Shown one piece after another: positions 7,568 to 16,793 of a stretch of DNA of 16,828 nt. The notes beneath the pieces were generated by a model that worked only from the letters and a program-made list of their open reading frames with translations, was not told the DNA's origin and did no database searches. Position numbers and translations under genes: made by a program. Each line of letters starts with the position of its first letter. Position 1 is the stretch's first letter. The DNA lies in the NCBI GenBank assembly GCA_946479905.1, contig CAMLIA010000085.1, forward strand, positions 1 through 16,828. The letters are read 5' to 3'. This stretch comes from an uncultured Frankiales bacterium. GTDB taxonomy: Bacteria; Actinomycetota; Actinomycetes; Mycobacteriales; SCTD01.

Positions 7568-7848
7568 CGGCACGCACGCGAGCCCTGCTCGCCCTGGCGA
7601 CGAGCGCCCTGCTCGCGCTGCTGCTGCCGACGCTCGTCCTCCCGGAGCCGACCCGTGCCGTGGTCGCGCTGGCGCTCGTCGTCGTGCTCGTCACGGCACT
7701 CCCCCTGCACCGCGGGGCGGTGCAGGGGCTCACCGGCCTCCTGCCGGTCCAGGCGCGGGCCGCTGACGACGATCGCTGCCCGTGGACCGGACGGGCGACC
7801 GACCCGGTCCACTCCCCGCTCCGACCCCGTGCGCCTGGGCTGGTCTGA
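7564..7848 (+). CDS. Small membrane protein, DUF6412-like
   Basis: A 94-residue protein starting at a GTG that overlaps the peptidase stop by 4 nt. Two hydrophobic segments, about 8-26 and 32-47, are followed by a soluble tail rich in Arg and Pro with CPWTGRATDP (72-81) and RPRAPG near the end. From memory, small proteins of this build with a Pro/Arg tail (DUF6412) sit directly before YidC-like insertases in actinobacteria, as here. Function unknown; an assistant or substrate of the insertase is a reasonable guess. The family assignment rests on the pattern and the neighbour, not on a search. Confidence 0.75.
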   Translation: MTARTRALLALATSALLALLLPTLVLPEPTRAVVALALVVVLVTALPLHRGAVQGLTGLLPVQARAADDDRCPWTGRATDPVHSPLRPRAPGLV

Positions 7849-7863
7849 CCTCCCCGTCAGACC
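7842..7863 (+). other. Perfect 8-bp stem-loop at the end of the DUF6412-like gene
   Basis: GGTCTGAC at 7842-7849, a 6-nt loop of mostly C, then GTCAGACC at 7856-7863. The stem contains the stop codon of the small gene (7846-7848) and lies 30 nt before the yidC start. No T-run follows, so it is not a classical intrinsic terminator. It could be a weak terminator, an RNA processing or stability element, or a protein-binding palindrome. Confidence 0.6.
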
Positions 7864-7893
7864 GTCCCTCCCGCACGAACCAGGAGCGCACCC

Positions 7894-8661
7894 ATGTCCT
7901 TGCTCGACCCGTTGTCGCACGTCCTCGCGGCGGTCGTCGCCGCCGCCCACTCCGCCCTCACGTCGCTCGGCGCCGATCCGGCCGCCGGCACGACGTGGCT
8001 GCTCTGCATCGCCGCCGTCGTCGTCGCCGTCCGGGTCGCGCTGCTGCCGTTCGTCGTGCACGGCGTCCGGCTCGCGCACGCCACCGCCCGGGCGCGCCCG
8101 CAGCTGCAGGACCTCGCTTCCAGGTACCGCGACCGGCGCGACCCCGACAGCCTGCGCGAGATGCTCGCCGAGCGCCGCGCCATCTCCGCCGAGCACGGCA
8201 TGCCGCGGCTCGGCTGCCTGCCCATGCTGCTGCAGCTGCCGGTCTGGTTCGCGCTCTACCACCTGCTCAGCAGCGTCGCTGCCGGCGTGCCGGTGGGCGC
8301 CATGCACTCCGGGCTCGTCGCCTCGATGAGCACCGCGACCCTGCTCGGCGTCCCCCTCGCCTCCCGCGGCTACCTCGGCGCCGGGCCGGCCCACCTCGCG
8401 GCCGTCGCGGTGCTCGCCGCCCTCGCCGCTGGGCTCGCCTACGCCACCCAGCGCCTCGCCGCCGCGTCGAGCCCGGTCACCGCCGACGTGCCCGAGGCCA
8501 TGGCGCAGGTGCAGAAGCTCCTGCCGGCGCTCTCTGCCGTCGGCATCCTGGTGGCCGGCAGCACGGTGCTGGTCGGGCTGCTGGCGTACTGGGTGTGCAA
8601 CTCCGCGTGGACGTTGGCCCAGACCGCCGTCATCACGCGCTGGTTCCCCACCCCAGGCTGA
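7894..8661 (+). CDS. yidC: YidC/Oxa1-family membrane protein insertase (short actinobacterial type)
   Basis: A 255-residue membrane protein of the YidC/Oxa1/Alb3 family, which inserts proteins into the cytoplasmic membrane. Hydrophobic segments lie at about 5-25, 33-56, 108-130, 165-188 and 208-240. The conserved hydrophilic-groove arginine is probably Arg47, in VRVALLPF. A charged cytoplasmic region (60-105) precedes the typical GCLPMLLQLPVWFALY block. AGGAG lies 7 nt before the ATG. It is shorter than the housekeeping YidC of about 300-400 residues, so it is probably a second copy. Here it is the last gene of an operon with two peptidases. It ends three bases from the stop of the convergent adenosyltransferase gene. 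Confidence 0.9.
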   Translation: MSLLDPLSHVLAAVVAAAHSALTSLGADPAAGTTWLLCIAAVVVAVRVALLPFVVHGVRLAHATARARPQLQDLASRYRDRRDPDSLREMLAERRAISAEHGMPRLGCLPMLLQLPVWFALYHLLSSVAAGVPVGAMHSGLVASMSTATLLGVPLASRGYLGAGPAHLAAVAVLAALAAGLAYATQRLAAASSPVTADVPEAMAQVQKLLPALSAVGILVAGSTVLVGLLAYWVCNSAWTLAQTAVITRWFPTPG

Positions 8662-8664
8662 CGG

Positions 8665-9237
8665 CTACCGCTCGCCGCCGGGCTGCCAGAGCACGTCGCC
8701 ACCCGGGTTGGCCACGCGGGACAGGATGAAGAGCAGGTCCGACAGCCGGTTGAGGTAGAGCGCGCACTCCCTGCTGGTGCCCTCGGGGTCGACCTCGAGC
8801 AGGCTCCAGACCGCGCGCTCGGCACGTCGCGTCACGGTGCGCGCGACGTGCAGGAGCGCCGCTCCCGGCGTACCTCCGGGGAGGATGAAGCTGCGCAGCT
8901 TCGGGAGATCCGCGTTGTACGTGTCGCACGCCTCCTCGAGCACCGAGGTGTACGACGGGAGCACCCGAAGCGGCGGGTACTCCGGATCCGGGACCACCGG
9001 GGTGCACAGGTCGGCGCCGACGTCGAAGAGGTCGTTCTGCACGCGGCGGAGCAGGGTCACGATGTCGTCGGGCAGGTCGCCCAGGGCGATCGCGACGCCG
9101 ATCGCGCTGTTGGCCTCGTCGACGTCGGCGTACGCCGTCAGTCTCACGTCCGTCTTGCGCACCCGGCTCATGTCACCGAGCGCCGTCGTCCCGTCGTCGC
9201 CGGTCTTCGTGTAGACGCGGCTCACCACCACGGCCAT
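8665..9237 (-). CDS. PduO-type ATP:cob(I)alamin adenosyltransferase
   Basis: A 190-residue corrinoid adenosyltransferase that makes adenosylcobalamin from cob(I)alamin and ATP. The ATP-binding N-terminal block YTKTGDDGTTAL is at about 9-20. The cobalamin-site helix RTVTRRAERAVW and the C-terminal LNRLSDLLFILSR block are both present. Length is standard for the single-domain PduO/MMAB type. The ATG at 9237 lies one base after the dipeptidase stop, so it is the last gene of the long minus-strand operon. It makes the cofactor required by the mutase at the left edge, which links the two operons functionally even though they are about 5 kb apart. It could equally serve other B12 enzymes of the cell. 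Confidence 0.95.
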   Translation of the reverse strand: MAVVVSRVYTKTGDDGTTALGDMSRVRKTDVRLTAYADVDEANSAIGVAIALGDLPDDIVTLLRRVQNDLFDVGADLCTPVVPDPEYPPLRVLPSYTSVLEEACDTYNADLPKLRSFILPGGTPGAALLHVARTVTRRAERAVWSLLEVDPEGTSRECALYLNRLSDLLFILSRVANPGGDVLWQPGGER

Positions 9238-9238
9238 G

Positions 9239-10294
9239 TCAGGACGCTCCGAGCGGGCGGCCCATGACCTCGCGCAGGACGCGCAGGACGTTCTCCCCCA
9301 GCACCTTGCGGATGTCGGCCTCGGCGAAACCCCTGCGCACCAAGGCCTCGGTGATCCTGGGGAGGTCGGAAGGTCGCATGACCTCGGCGTGCGGGACGTC
9401 CTTCGGGAAGTCCGCCGGCAGCATCCAGCCGCCGTACACCTGCTGGTAGTAGTCGTCGACGAAGTCCGGCCCGAGCCCGACGTGGTCGATGCCGACCAGG
9501 TCGGTGATGTGCTCGATGTGGTCCACCACGCGGTCGGCCGTGGGTGACTGCATGTCGATGAAGAACGGGATCGCGGCGGCCACACCGATGACGCCACCGA
9601 GCTCCGCGATCCGCTTGATCTGCTCGTCGCCGAGGTTGCGGTGGATGTCGGTGATGCCGAGGCAGGCCGAGTGGGTGGCCAGGAACGGCCGACGCGCCCG
9701 CGAGAGGACGTCGTCGACACCGCCGAGGCCGAGGTGGCTGATGTCGAAGACGAGACCGAGCTCCTCCATCTCCGTGAAGACCTCGACGCCCTGGGGCGTG
9801 AGGCGGCTGCAGGAGCTGCCGTCCAGGCCGCTGCCGTCGGCGAGGAAGGTCCTGCCGAGGTGCGCCATGGACAGCACGCGGACACCGGCGCGGTAGAGCG
9901 ACCGCACGATCGCCGGGTCCTGGCCGATGGCGTGCGCGCCCTCGAGGGCGATGACGAGTGCGATCTTGCCCGCGGCAGTGGCGGCATCGACGTCGTCACC
10001 GGTCAGGCAGACCGCGACCTCGTCTGGGTGCTCCTCGCCGAGCTGGTGGATCCGCTCGATGAGCAGCAGCGTGCGACGCAGGCCGCCCTCGCTCTGGAAC
10101 TGCTCCTCCAGGCAGATCGGCAGCACCTGGACGTCGACACCGCCCGCACGCAGCTCGGGCAGCCAGAACTCGGCGACGTGGTTCGGCTGCAGGCGGTGGT
10201 CGAAGTGGTCGACCCGCAGGATGAGGTCGTTGTGGCAGTCGACGACGGTGGCCGCCTCGTGCAGCTGCGCGGAGGAGAGAGTCACCGGCAGCAT
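9239..10294 (-). CDS. M19-family membrane dipeptidase (renal dipeptidase-like)
   Basis: A 351-residue metallopeptidase that hydrolyses dipeptides with a binuclear zinc centre. All expected ligands are visible: His21 and Asp23 in DCHND, Glu118 in ALEGAH, His187 in DISHL and His208 in ATHSA. The Arg-Asn pair at 219-220 and Asp277 in GLGPDF complete the site. No signal peptide or anchor is seen, so despite the family name the protein should be cytoplasmic. An AGGA site lies 8 nt before the ATG. It follows the ABC permease by 29 nt and abuts the adenosyltransferase. M19 enzymes tolerate unusual C-terminal residues, including D-amino acids and dehydro residues. A role in freeing non-standard amino acids for the operon is therefore plausible but unproven. 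Confidence 0.93.
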   Translation of the reverse strand: MLPVTLSSAQLHEAATVVDCHNDLILRVDHFDHRLQPNHVAEFWLPELRAGGVDVQVLPICLEEQFQSEGGLRRTLLLIERIHQLGEEHPDEVAVCLTGDDVDAATAAGKIALVIALEGAHAIGQDPAIVRSLYRAGVRVLSMAHLGRTFLADGSGLDGSSCSRLTPQGVEVFTEMEELGLVFDISHLGLGGVDDVLSRARRPFLATHSACLGITDIHRNLGDEQIKRIAELGGVIGVAAAIPFFIDMQSPTADRVVDHIEHITDLVGIDHVGLGPDFVDDYYQQVYGGWMLPADFPKDVPHAEVMRPSDLPRITEALVRRGFAEADIRKVLGENVLRVLREVMGRPLGAS

Positions 10295-10323
10295 GTTACG
10301 TCCTAAGGGAGGATGACAAAAGA

Positions 10324-11478
10324 TCAGCGAGACAACGCGTCACGGAGCCGGACCTTGGCGCCGATGCGCAGGATCGCTCCCTCGTACAGCCTGGCCCCGA
10401 GCAGGGAGATCAGACCCGTCGCGACCACCATGATCGCCATCGCGATCAGCACCTGCCAGGCAGGTACCTCACCGCCCGCCCACCGCGGGGTCATGACGAG
10501 CGGGGAGAACGGGGGGACGTACGACAGGACCGTCGTCAACGTCGCGGTCGGGTGCTGCGAGGCGTAGATGCCCAGGAAGAAGGAGGCGAACGAGAGCGTG
10601 CCGAGCGGGGTCAGCACCTGCTGGAGGTCCTCACTGCGCGACACGGTTGCGGCGGCCCCGGCGAAGAGTGCGGCGTAGAACTCGTAGCCGAGCAGGTACC
10701 AGACGCCGATCTGCCCGAAGGTGGCCAGAGTGCCCGCGTCCAGGTGGATCGCGTCACTGAACGTCGCCCCGACCCCGACGGCGACGGCCAGGATGCCGAG
10801 CTGGAGCAACCCGACCAGCCCGATCCCGATCACCTTCCCGATCAGCAGCTGCCGCGGCCGGATGGCTGCCAGGATCACCTCGACGACCCGACTGCTCTTC
10901 TCCTCCACGACGCCAGCGGCAACCGCTGTGCCGTAGCTGATGAGCAGGCTGAGCAGCACGGTGATCCCCGCGAAGGCGACTGATCTCCGCTGCTTGGCTG
11001 TGTCGCTGTCGGCCCGCAGCGACTCCACCTTGGGAGTGATGGGCGCGAGCAGCGAGGGAGGGACGTGGGCTTCGGCAAGTCGCTGCTGCAGTGCCGCGTC
11101 GGACACGGCGCCGAGCAGGAAGGGCTCCAGCTGGTCAGGCAGGTACTGCCGCGTGACGATCGTGCCGTCGCTCATGAGGGCAGCGGCCACGTCCCCCTTG
11201 CCGGCCTCCGCCCGCGCCGTGGCGTCGTCGGGGACGTCCTTGATGGCGATCGTGATCTTGGCCAGCTTGGCTTGCGCCTTGGCGGTCGCGACCACGGCGT
11301 GCGACTGCGGGCCGACGACCGCCACCGTGAACCGGGTGAGGCCGACGAGGGTCGGGAGGGCGAGGATCGCGCCGAGCACGACCAGCATGATGATCGTCCC
11401 GGTGCGGAAGGCCTTGTCGGCCACGCGGGTCCGGAACTCGCGTCCCACGACGAGCCGCACGGTCGCCCAGCTGCTCAT
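10324..11478 (-). CDS. ABC-2 type exporter permease (NatB-like)
   Basis: A 384-residue permease. One membrane segment lies near the N-terminus (28-46), a large external domain spans about 50-165, and a C-terminal bundle has segments near 168-190, 212-238, 256-278, 288-306 and 341-361. The cytoplasmic EEKSSRVVEVI motif (192-202) and VPPFSPLVMTPR (321-332) are typical of NatB/YhaP-like sodium- or drug-type exporters. The ATG overlaps the ATPase stop as ATGA, so the two form a transporter. What it exports cannot be told from the sequence. In this operon it might remove a toxic intermediate or end product. Confidence 0.9.
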   Translation of the reverse strand: MSSWATVRLVVGREFRTRVADKAFRTGTIIMLVVLGAILALPTLVGLTRFTVAVVGPQSHAVVATAKAQAKLAKITIAIKDVPDDATARAEAGKGDVAAALMSDGTIVTRQYLPDQLEPFLLGAVSDAALQQRLAEAHVPPSLLAPITPKVESLRADSDTAKQRRSVAFAGITVLLSLLISYGTAVAAGVVEEKSSRVVEVILAAIRPRQLLIGKVIGIGLVGLLQLGILAVAVGVGATFSDAIHLDAGTLATFGQIGVWYLLGYEFYAALFAGAAATVSRSEDLQQVLTPLGTLSFASFFLGIYASQHPTATLTTVLSYVPPFSPLVMTPRWAGGEVPAWQVLIAMAIMVVATGLISLLGARLYEGAILRIGAKVRLRDALSR

Positions 11479-12176
11479 GTCGTCGCCACGAGCGCCCGGA
11501 ACCGCTCCGCCAGGCCCGCGGTTCCGCTCAGCTCCACCACCGTCCCGGTGGCGACCATCCGGCCACCGGCGATGACACCGACGCTGTCGCAGAGCCGCTC
11601 GACCAGCTCGAGCTGGTGGCTCGAGAACACCAGGGGCGTCCCGGCAGCAACCCGCTCCTTCAGCACCTCGGCCAGCACGTCCACCCCCACCGGGTCCAGG
11701 CCCGAGAACGGCTCGTCCAGCACGAGCAGCATCGGGTCGTGGACGAGCGCGGCCGCGAGCTGCACCCGCTGCTGGTTCCCGAGCGAGAGCTCCTCGACCC
11801 GGTCGTGCGCCCGGTCGGAGATGCCCAGCCGCTCCAGCAGCTGGTCCGCTGCCGTCCCAGCCGCCGGGCGCGTGAGCCCGTGGAGCCGAGCCAGGTAGAC
11901 CAGCTGGTCCCGTACCCGCATCTTCGGGTAGAGGCCGCGCTCCTCCGGCATGTAGCCGAACTGCCGGCGGAGGCCGGCGTCCACCTCCCGGCCGTCCCAC
12001 CTGACCGAGCCCTGGTCGGCGGCGAGCACGCCGAGGACGATCCGCATCGTCGTGGTCTTGCCCGCGCCGTTGGCACCGACGAAGCCGAAGACCTCGCCGG
12101 GACGGACCGAGAAGGAGACGCCGTCGAGCGCGACGCGGGCACCGAACCGCTTGTGCAGACCCGAGAGCTCCAGCAT
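11475..12176 (-). CDS. ABC transporter ATP-binding protein (NatA-like)
   Basis: A short 233-residue ATPase subunit. Walker A GANGAGKT is at 34-41, the signature variant LSLGNQQ at 130-136, Walker B LLVLDE at 150-155 followed by PFSGLD, and the switch histidine in FSSHQ near 190. The family usually carries LSGGQ; the changed signature resembles that of NatA-type proteins. It ends one step before the permease and its ATG shares a base with the stop of the aminotransferase gene (TGATG), so it is translated together with the catabolic enzymes. That coupling is unusual for a stand-alone exporter. Confidence 0.93.
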   Translation of the reverse strand: MLELSGLHKRFGARVALDGVSFSVRPGEVFGFVGANGAGKTTTMRIVLGVLAADQGSVRWDGREVDAGLRRQFGYMPEERGLYPKMRVRDQLVYLARLHGLTRPAAGTAADQLLERLGISDRAHDRVEELSLGNQQRVQLAAALVHDPMLLVLDEPFSGLDPVGVDVLAEVLKERVAAGTPLVFSSHQLELVERLCDSVGVIAGGRMVATGTVVELSGTAGLAERFRALVATT

Positions 12177-13495
12177 CAGACGGCGTGCGCGTCAGCGACG
12201 GCGAGGACCTCGTCGAGCAGGGCCAGCGCTTCCTTCGCCTCGGTGTCGGTCATCGTGCAGGGCGGGACGACGTGGATGCGGTTGGCGTTCACCAGCACGA
12301 GCAACCCCCGCTCCCGGCATGCGGCGCCCACCTCGGCCATCGCCGGGCTGCCGGCAGCGTAGGGGGACAAGGGCTCCCGTGTCTCGCGGCTCGCGACCAG
12401 CTCGAGCGCCCACATGACGCCACGTCCCCGCACCTCGCCGACACTGCGGTGCCGGTCGGCGAGCTCGGCGAAGCCAGGCGCGAAGACCTCGACACCCAGG
12501 CGCCGTGCGCTCTCGACGACGCCGTCCGCGCGCATCACCTCGATGGTTGCCGTGGCGGCGGCACAGGCGAGTGGGTGGCCGGAGTAGGTGAGCCCACCGG
12601 GGTACGCCCGCTCCGCGAACGTCTCCACGACGGCGTCGCTGATGATGACGCCACCGAGTGGGACGTAGCCCGAGTTGACGCCCTTCGCGAACGTGATGAG
12701 GTCGGGTACGACGGACTCGTGGTCGACGGCGAACCAGTCCCCCGTCCGTCCGAAACCGCACATGACCTCGTCGGCGATCCACACGATCCCGTACCGGTCG
12801 CAGAGGTCCCGCAAGCCGGTGAGGTACCCGGCAGGGGGGACCAGCACCCCCGCCGTGCCCGGGACGGTCTCCACGATCAGTGCCGCGATGGTCGACGGAC
12901 CCTCGAAGCAGATCACGTTCTCGAGGTGCTGCAGGGCTCTGGCGCACTCCTCCTCCTCGGTCGTCGCGTGGAACGGCGACCGGTAGAGGAACGGGCTGAA
13001 GAAGTGCACGACACCCTGGCTCGCGGTGTCGTTCGGCCAGCGGCGCGGGTCACCGGTCAGGTTGATCGCCGTCTGCGTGCCGCCGTGGTAGGAGCGGTAG
13101 GCCGCCAGCACCTTGGGCCGGCCGGTGTGCAGCCGGGCCATCCGCACGGCGTGCTCGTTGGCGTCCGCACCGCCGTTGGTGAAGAACACCTTGTCCAGGC
13201 CCGGCGGGGCCGCCGCCGTGATGAGCTGCGCCGCCTCGCCGCGTGCGAGGTTCGCGTGCTGAGGAGCCACGGTGCACAGGGTCGCCGCCTGCTGCTGGAT
13301 GGCCGCGACCACGACCGGGTGCTGATGGCCGATGTTCGTGAAGACGAGCTGGGACGACAGGTCGAGGTAGCGGCGACCCTCGTCGTCCCAGACGCAGGAG
13401 CCCTCGGCGCGGTCGATCACCAGCGGCTGCAGGGCGCCTTGCGCGGACCAGGAGTGGAAGACGTGCGCCCGGTCGAGCTCGTACGCGCGCGACAC
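12176..13495 (-). CDS. Class III PLP-dependent aminotransferase (omega-amino acid:pyruvate type)
   Basis: A 439-residue fold-type I enzyme. FFTNGGADANEHAVRMAR (104-121) and YHGGTQTA are cofactor phosphate and ring contacts. Asp242 lies in ADEVMCGFGRTG, and the Schiff-base lysine is Lys271 in TFAKGVNSG. These blocks resemble taurine- or beta-alanine-pyruvate aminotransferases more than ornithine or glutamate-semialdehyde enzymes. It starts at a GTG one base after the stop of the aldehyde dehydrogenase. The pair fits transfer of an amino group from a beta-amino acid such as beta-alanine or 3-aminoisobutyrate, followed by oxidation of the semialdehyde to an acyl-CoA. The exact amino donor is unknown. 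Confidence 0.9.
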   Translation of the reverse strand: MSRAYELDRAHVFHSWSAQGALQPLVIDRAEGSCVWDDEGRRYLDLSSQLVFTNIGHQHPVVVAAIQQQAATLCTVAPQHANLARGEAAQLITAAAPPGLDKVFFTNGGADANEHAVRMARLHTGRPKVLAAYRSYHGGTQTAINLTGDPRRWPNDTASQGVVHFFSPFLYRSPFHATTEEEECARALQHLENVICFEGPSTIAALIVETVPGTAGVLVPPAGYLTGLRDLCDRYGIVWIADEVMCGFGRTGDWFAVDHESVVPDLITFAKGVNSGYVPLGGVIISDAVVETFAERAYPGGLTYSGHPLACAAATATIEVMRADGVVESARRLGVEVFAPGFAELADRHRSVGEVRGRGVMWALELVASRETREPLSPYAAGSPAMAEVGAACRERGLLVLVNANRIHVVPPCTMTDTEAKEALALLDEVLAVADAHAV

Positions 13496-13496
13496 G

Positions 13497-14993
13497 TCAG
13501 CCCCTCGGGAAGGCGAGGTCGACGCCCGGGGTCGGCTCGGGCCACCGGCTGGTCACGACCTTGCCGCGGGTGAAGAAGCGGACGCCGTCGGCGCCGTAGG
13601 CGTGCAGGTCGCCGAACAGCGAGTCCTTCCAGCCGCCGAAGGAGAAGTGCGCCGCGGGCACCGGGATCGGCACGTTGACGCCGACCATGCCGGCCTCCAC
13701 CTCGAGCTCGAAGCGCCGGGCGGCAGTCCCGCTGCGGGTGAAGACGGCCGCGCCGTTGCCGTACCGGTTGGCGTTCACGAGGGCGAGGGCCTCGTCGAAG
13801 GTGCCGGTCCGGACGACGCTCAGCACCGGACCGAACACCTCGTCGCGGTAGACCTCCATGTCGGTGGTCACGTTGTCGAGGACGGTGGCCCCGACCCAGT
13901 GGCCGCCCGGCTCGCCGTCGGGCTCGACGACGCGACCGTCCGTCACGACCTTCGCGCCGGCCTGCTCTGCGCGGTCGACGTGGTCGAGGACCCGCTGTCG
14001 CTGGGCGGCCGAGATGACGGGGCCGAGGTCGGGTCGGCGGGTGCCGGCGCCGACCTTCAGCGCCCGGGTGCGCTCGGCGACGCGCGCGACGAGGTCGTCC
14101 GCGATCGGCTCGACCGCGACGACCACCGAGATCGCCATGCAGCGCTGACCGGCGGAGCCGAACGCGGCGGAGACGGCAGCGTCGGCGGCGGCGTCGAGGT
14201 CAGCGTCGGGTAGCACGACCATGTGGTTCTTCGCGCCACCCAGGGCTTGGACCCGCTTCCCGTTCGCCGTGGCGCGCGCGTAGACGTGCTGCGCGACCGG
14301 CGTCGACCCGACGAAGCTGACCGCGGCCACGTCAGGGTGGTCGAGCAGCGCGTTGACCGCGTCGCCGGTCCCCTGCAGGACGGTGAAGACGCCGTCGGGG
14401 AGCCCGCCCTGCTGCCACAGCTGCGCGACCCGGACCGACACGGACGGGTCCTTCTCGCTCGGCTTGAGGACCACCGCGTTGCCGCAGGCGACAGCGATCG
14501 GCGCGAACCACATCGGCACCATGAACGGGAAGTTGAAGGGCGACACGACAGCGACGACCCCGAGCGGGCGGCGCAGCGACCGCACGTCGACCCCGCGGGA
14601 CACGCTGTCGCTGCTGCTGCCGGCGAGCGCGCTCGGCAACCCGCAGGCGTGCTCGACGACCTCGAGCCCCCGCTGCACCTCACCGGCCGCGTCGTCGAGC
14701 GCCTTGCCGTGCTCGGCGGTGATGAGGGCCGCCAGCTCCTCGCGATGCGTGCTCACCAGCTCGCGGAAGGCGAAGAGCACCTGCGTCCGCTGCGCCAGCG
14801 AGCTGTCGCGCCACTGAGCCGCAGCGGCGGACGCCTCCGCGACGGCGCGCTCGACCAGTGTCGCGTCGGCGGGACGCAGCACGGCGACCGGCCGGCCGGT
14901 GGCGGGGTCGACCACCTCGAGCGGCGCACCACCCAGCTCGAGAGGGCCTCCCCCGACCCAGTGCGGAACGGTCGGCAGCGTCGGGCTCGTCAT
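13497..14993 (-). CDS. mmsA: CoA-acylating methylmalonate-semialdehyde dehydrogenase
   Basis: A 498-residue aldehyde dehydrogenase of the MmsA type, converting (methyl)malonate semialdehyde with NAD and CoA to propionyl- or acetyl-CoA plus CO2. The oxyanion Asn154 is in SPFNFPFMVP, the cofactor Lys177 in LKPSE, and the catalytic Cys285 in GQRCMA. The block LGGAKNH (251-257) replaces the ELGGK of hydrolytic aldehyde dehydrogenases, the usual sign of the CoA-acylating branch. It starts with ATG at 14993 without a strong ribosome site, 78 nt after the ferredoxin stop, so an internal promoter is possible. Products would join the same propionyl-/acetyl-CoA pool as the other enzymes of the window. 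Confidence 0.92.
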   Translation of the reverse strand: MTSPTLPTVPHWVGGGPLELGGAPLEVVDPATGRPVAVLRPADATLVERAVAEASAAAAQWRDSSLAQRTQVLFAFRELVSTHREELAALITAEHGKALDDAAGEVQRGLEVVEHACGLPSALAGSSSDSVSRGVDVRSLRRPLGVVAVVSPFNFPFMVPMWFAPIAVACGNAVVLKPSEKDPSVSVRVAQLWQQGGLPDGVFTVLQGTGDAVNALLDHPDVAAVSFVGSTPVAQHVYARATANGKRVQALGGAKNHMVVLPDADLDAAADAAVSAAFGSAGQRCMAISVVVAVEPIADDLVARVAERTRALKVGAGTRRPDLGPVISAAQRQRVLDHVDRAEQAGAKVVTDGRVVEPDGEPGGHWVGATVLDNVTTDMEVYRDEVFGPVLSVVRTGTFDEALALVNANRYGNGAAVFTRSGTAARRFELEVEAGMVGVNVPIPVPAAHFSFGGWKDSLFGDLHAYGADGVRFFTRGKVVTSRWPEPTPGVDLAFPRG

Positions 14994-15071
14994 GCCGAGG
15001 AGTCTGCCGCGGCGCGCTGCCGGCGACCATCGACAGGTTGTCGCTAGTTCAGGTGCCGGCTTGACAGACCG
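14994..15071 (-). promoter_or_regulatory. Intergenic region before mmsA with a palindrome
   Basis: The only sizeable gap inside the long operon. It holds CGACA-GGT-TGTCG at 15031-15043, a 13-bp inverted repeat with 5-bp arms about 38 nt before the mmsA ATG. A weaker repeat, TGAC and GTCA five bases apart, overlaps the ferredoxin stop. Either may be an operator for an internal promoter; no convincing -35/-10 pair is visible. Confidence 0.35.
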
Positions 15072-16756
<1,685 letters not shown>

Positions 16757-16781
16757 GGTGGGATGAGTCACAAAGACGTTC

Positions 16782-16787
16782 TAGGGT
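16782..16787 (+). promoter_or_regulatory. Candidate -10 element for the divergent right-edge gene
   Basis: TAGGGT lies 6 nt before the GTG at 16794, a spacing that would give a leaderless transcript. I find no good -35 at 16-19 nt upstream. Confidence 0.35.
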
Positions 16788-16793
16788 GACGCC

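Noticed and set aside
8655..8670. Bidirectional terminator between yidC and the adenosyltransferase gene
   Set aside because: The two stops are only three bases apart and I see no clear hairpin with a T-run on either side.
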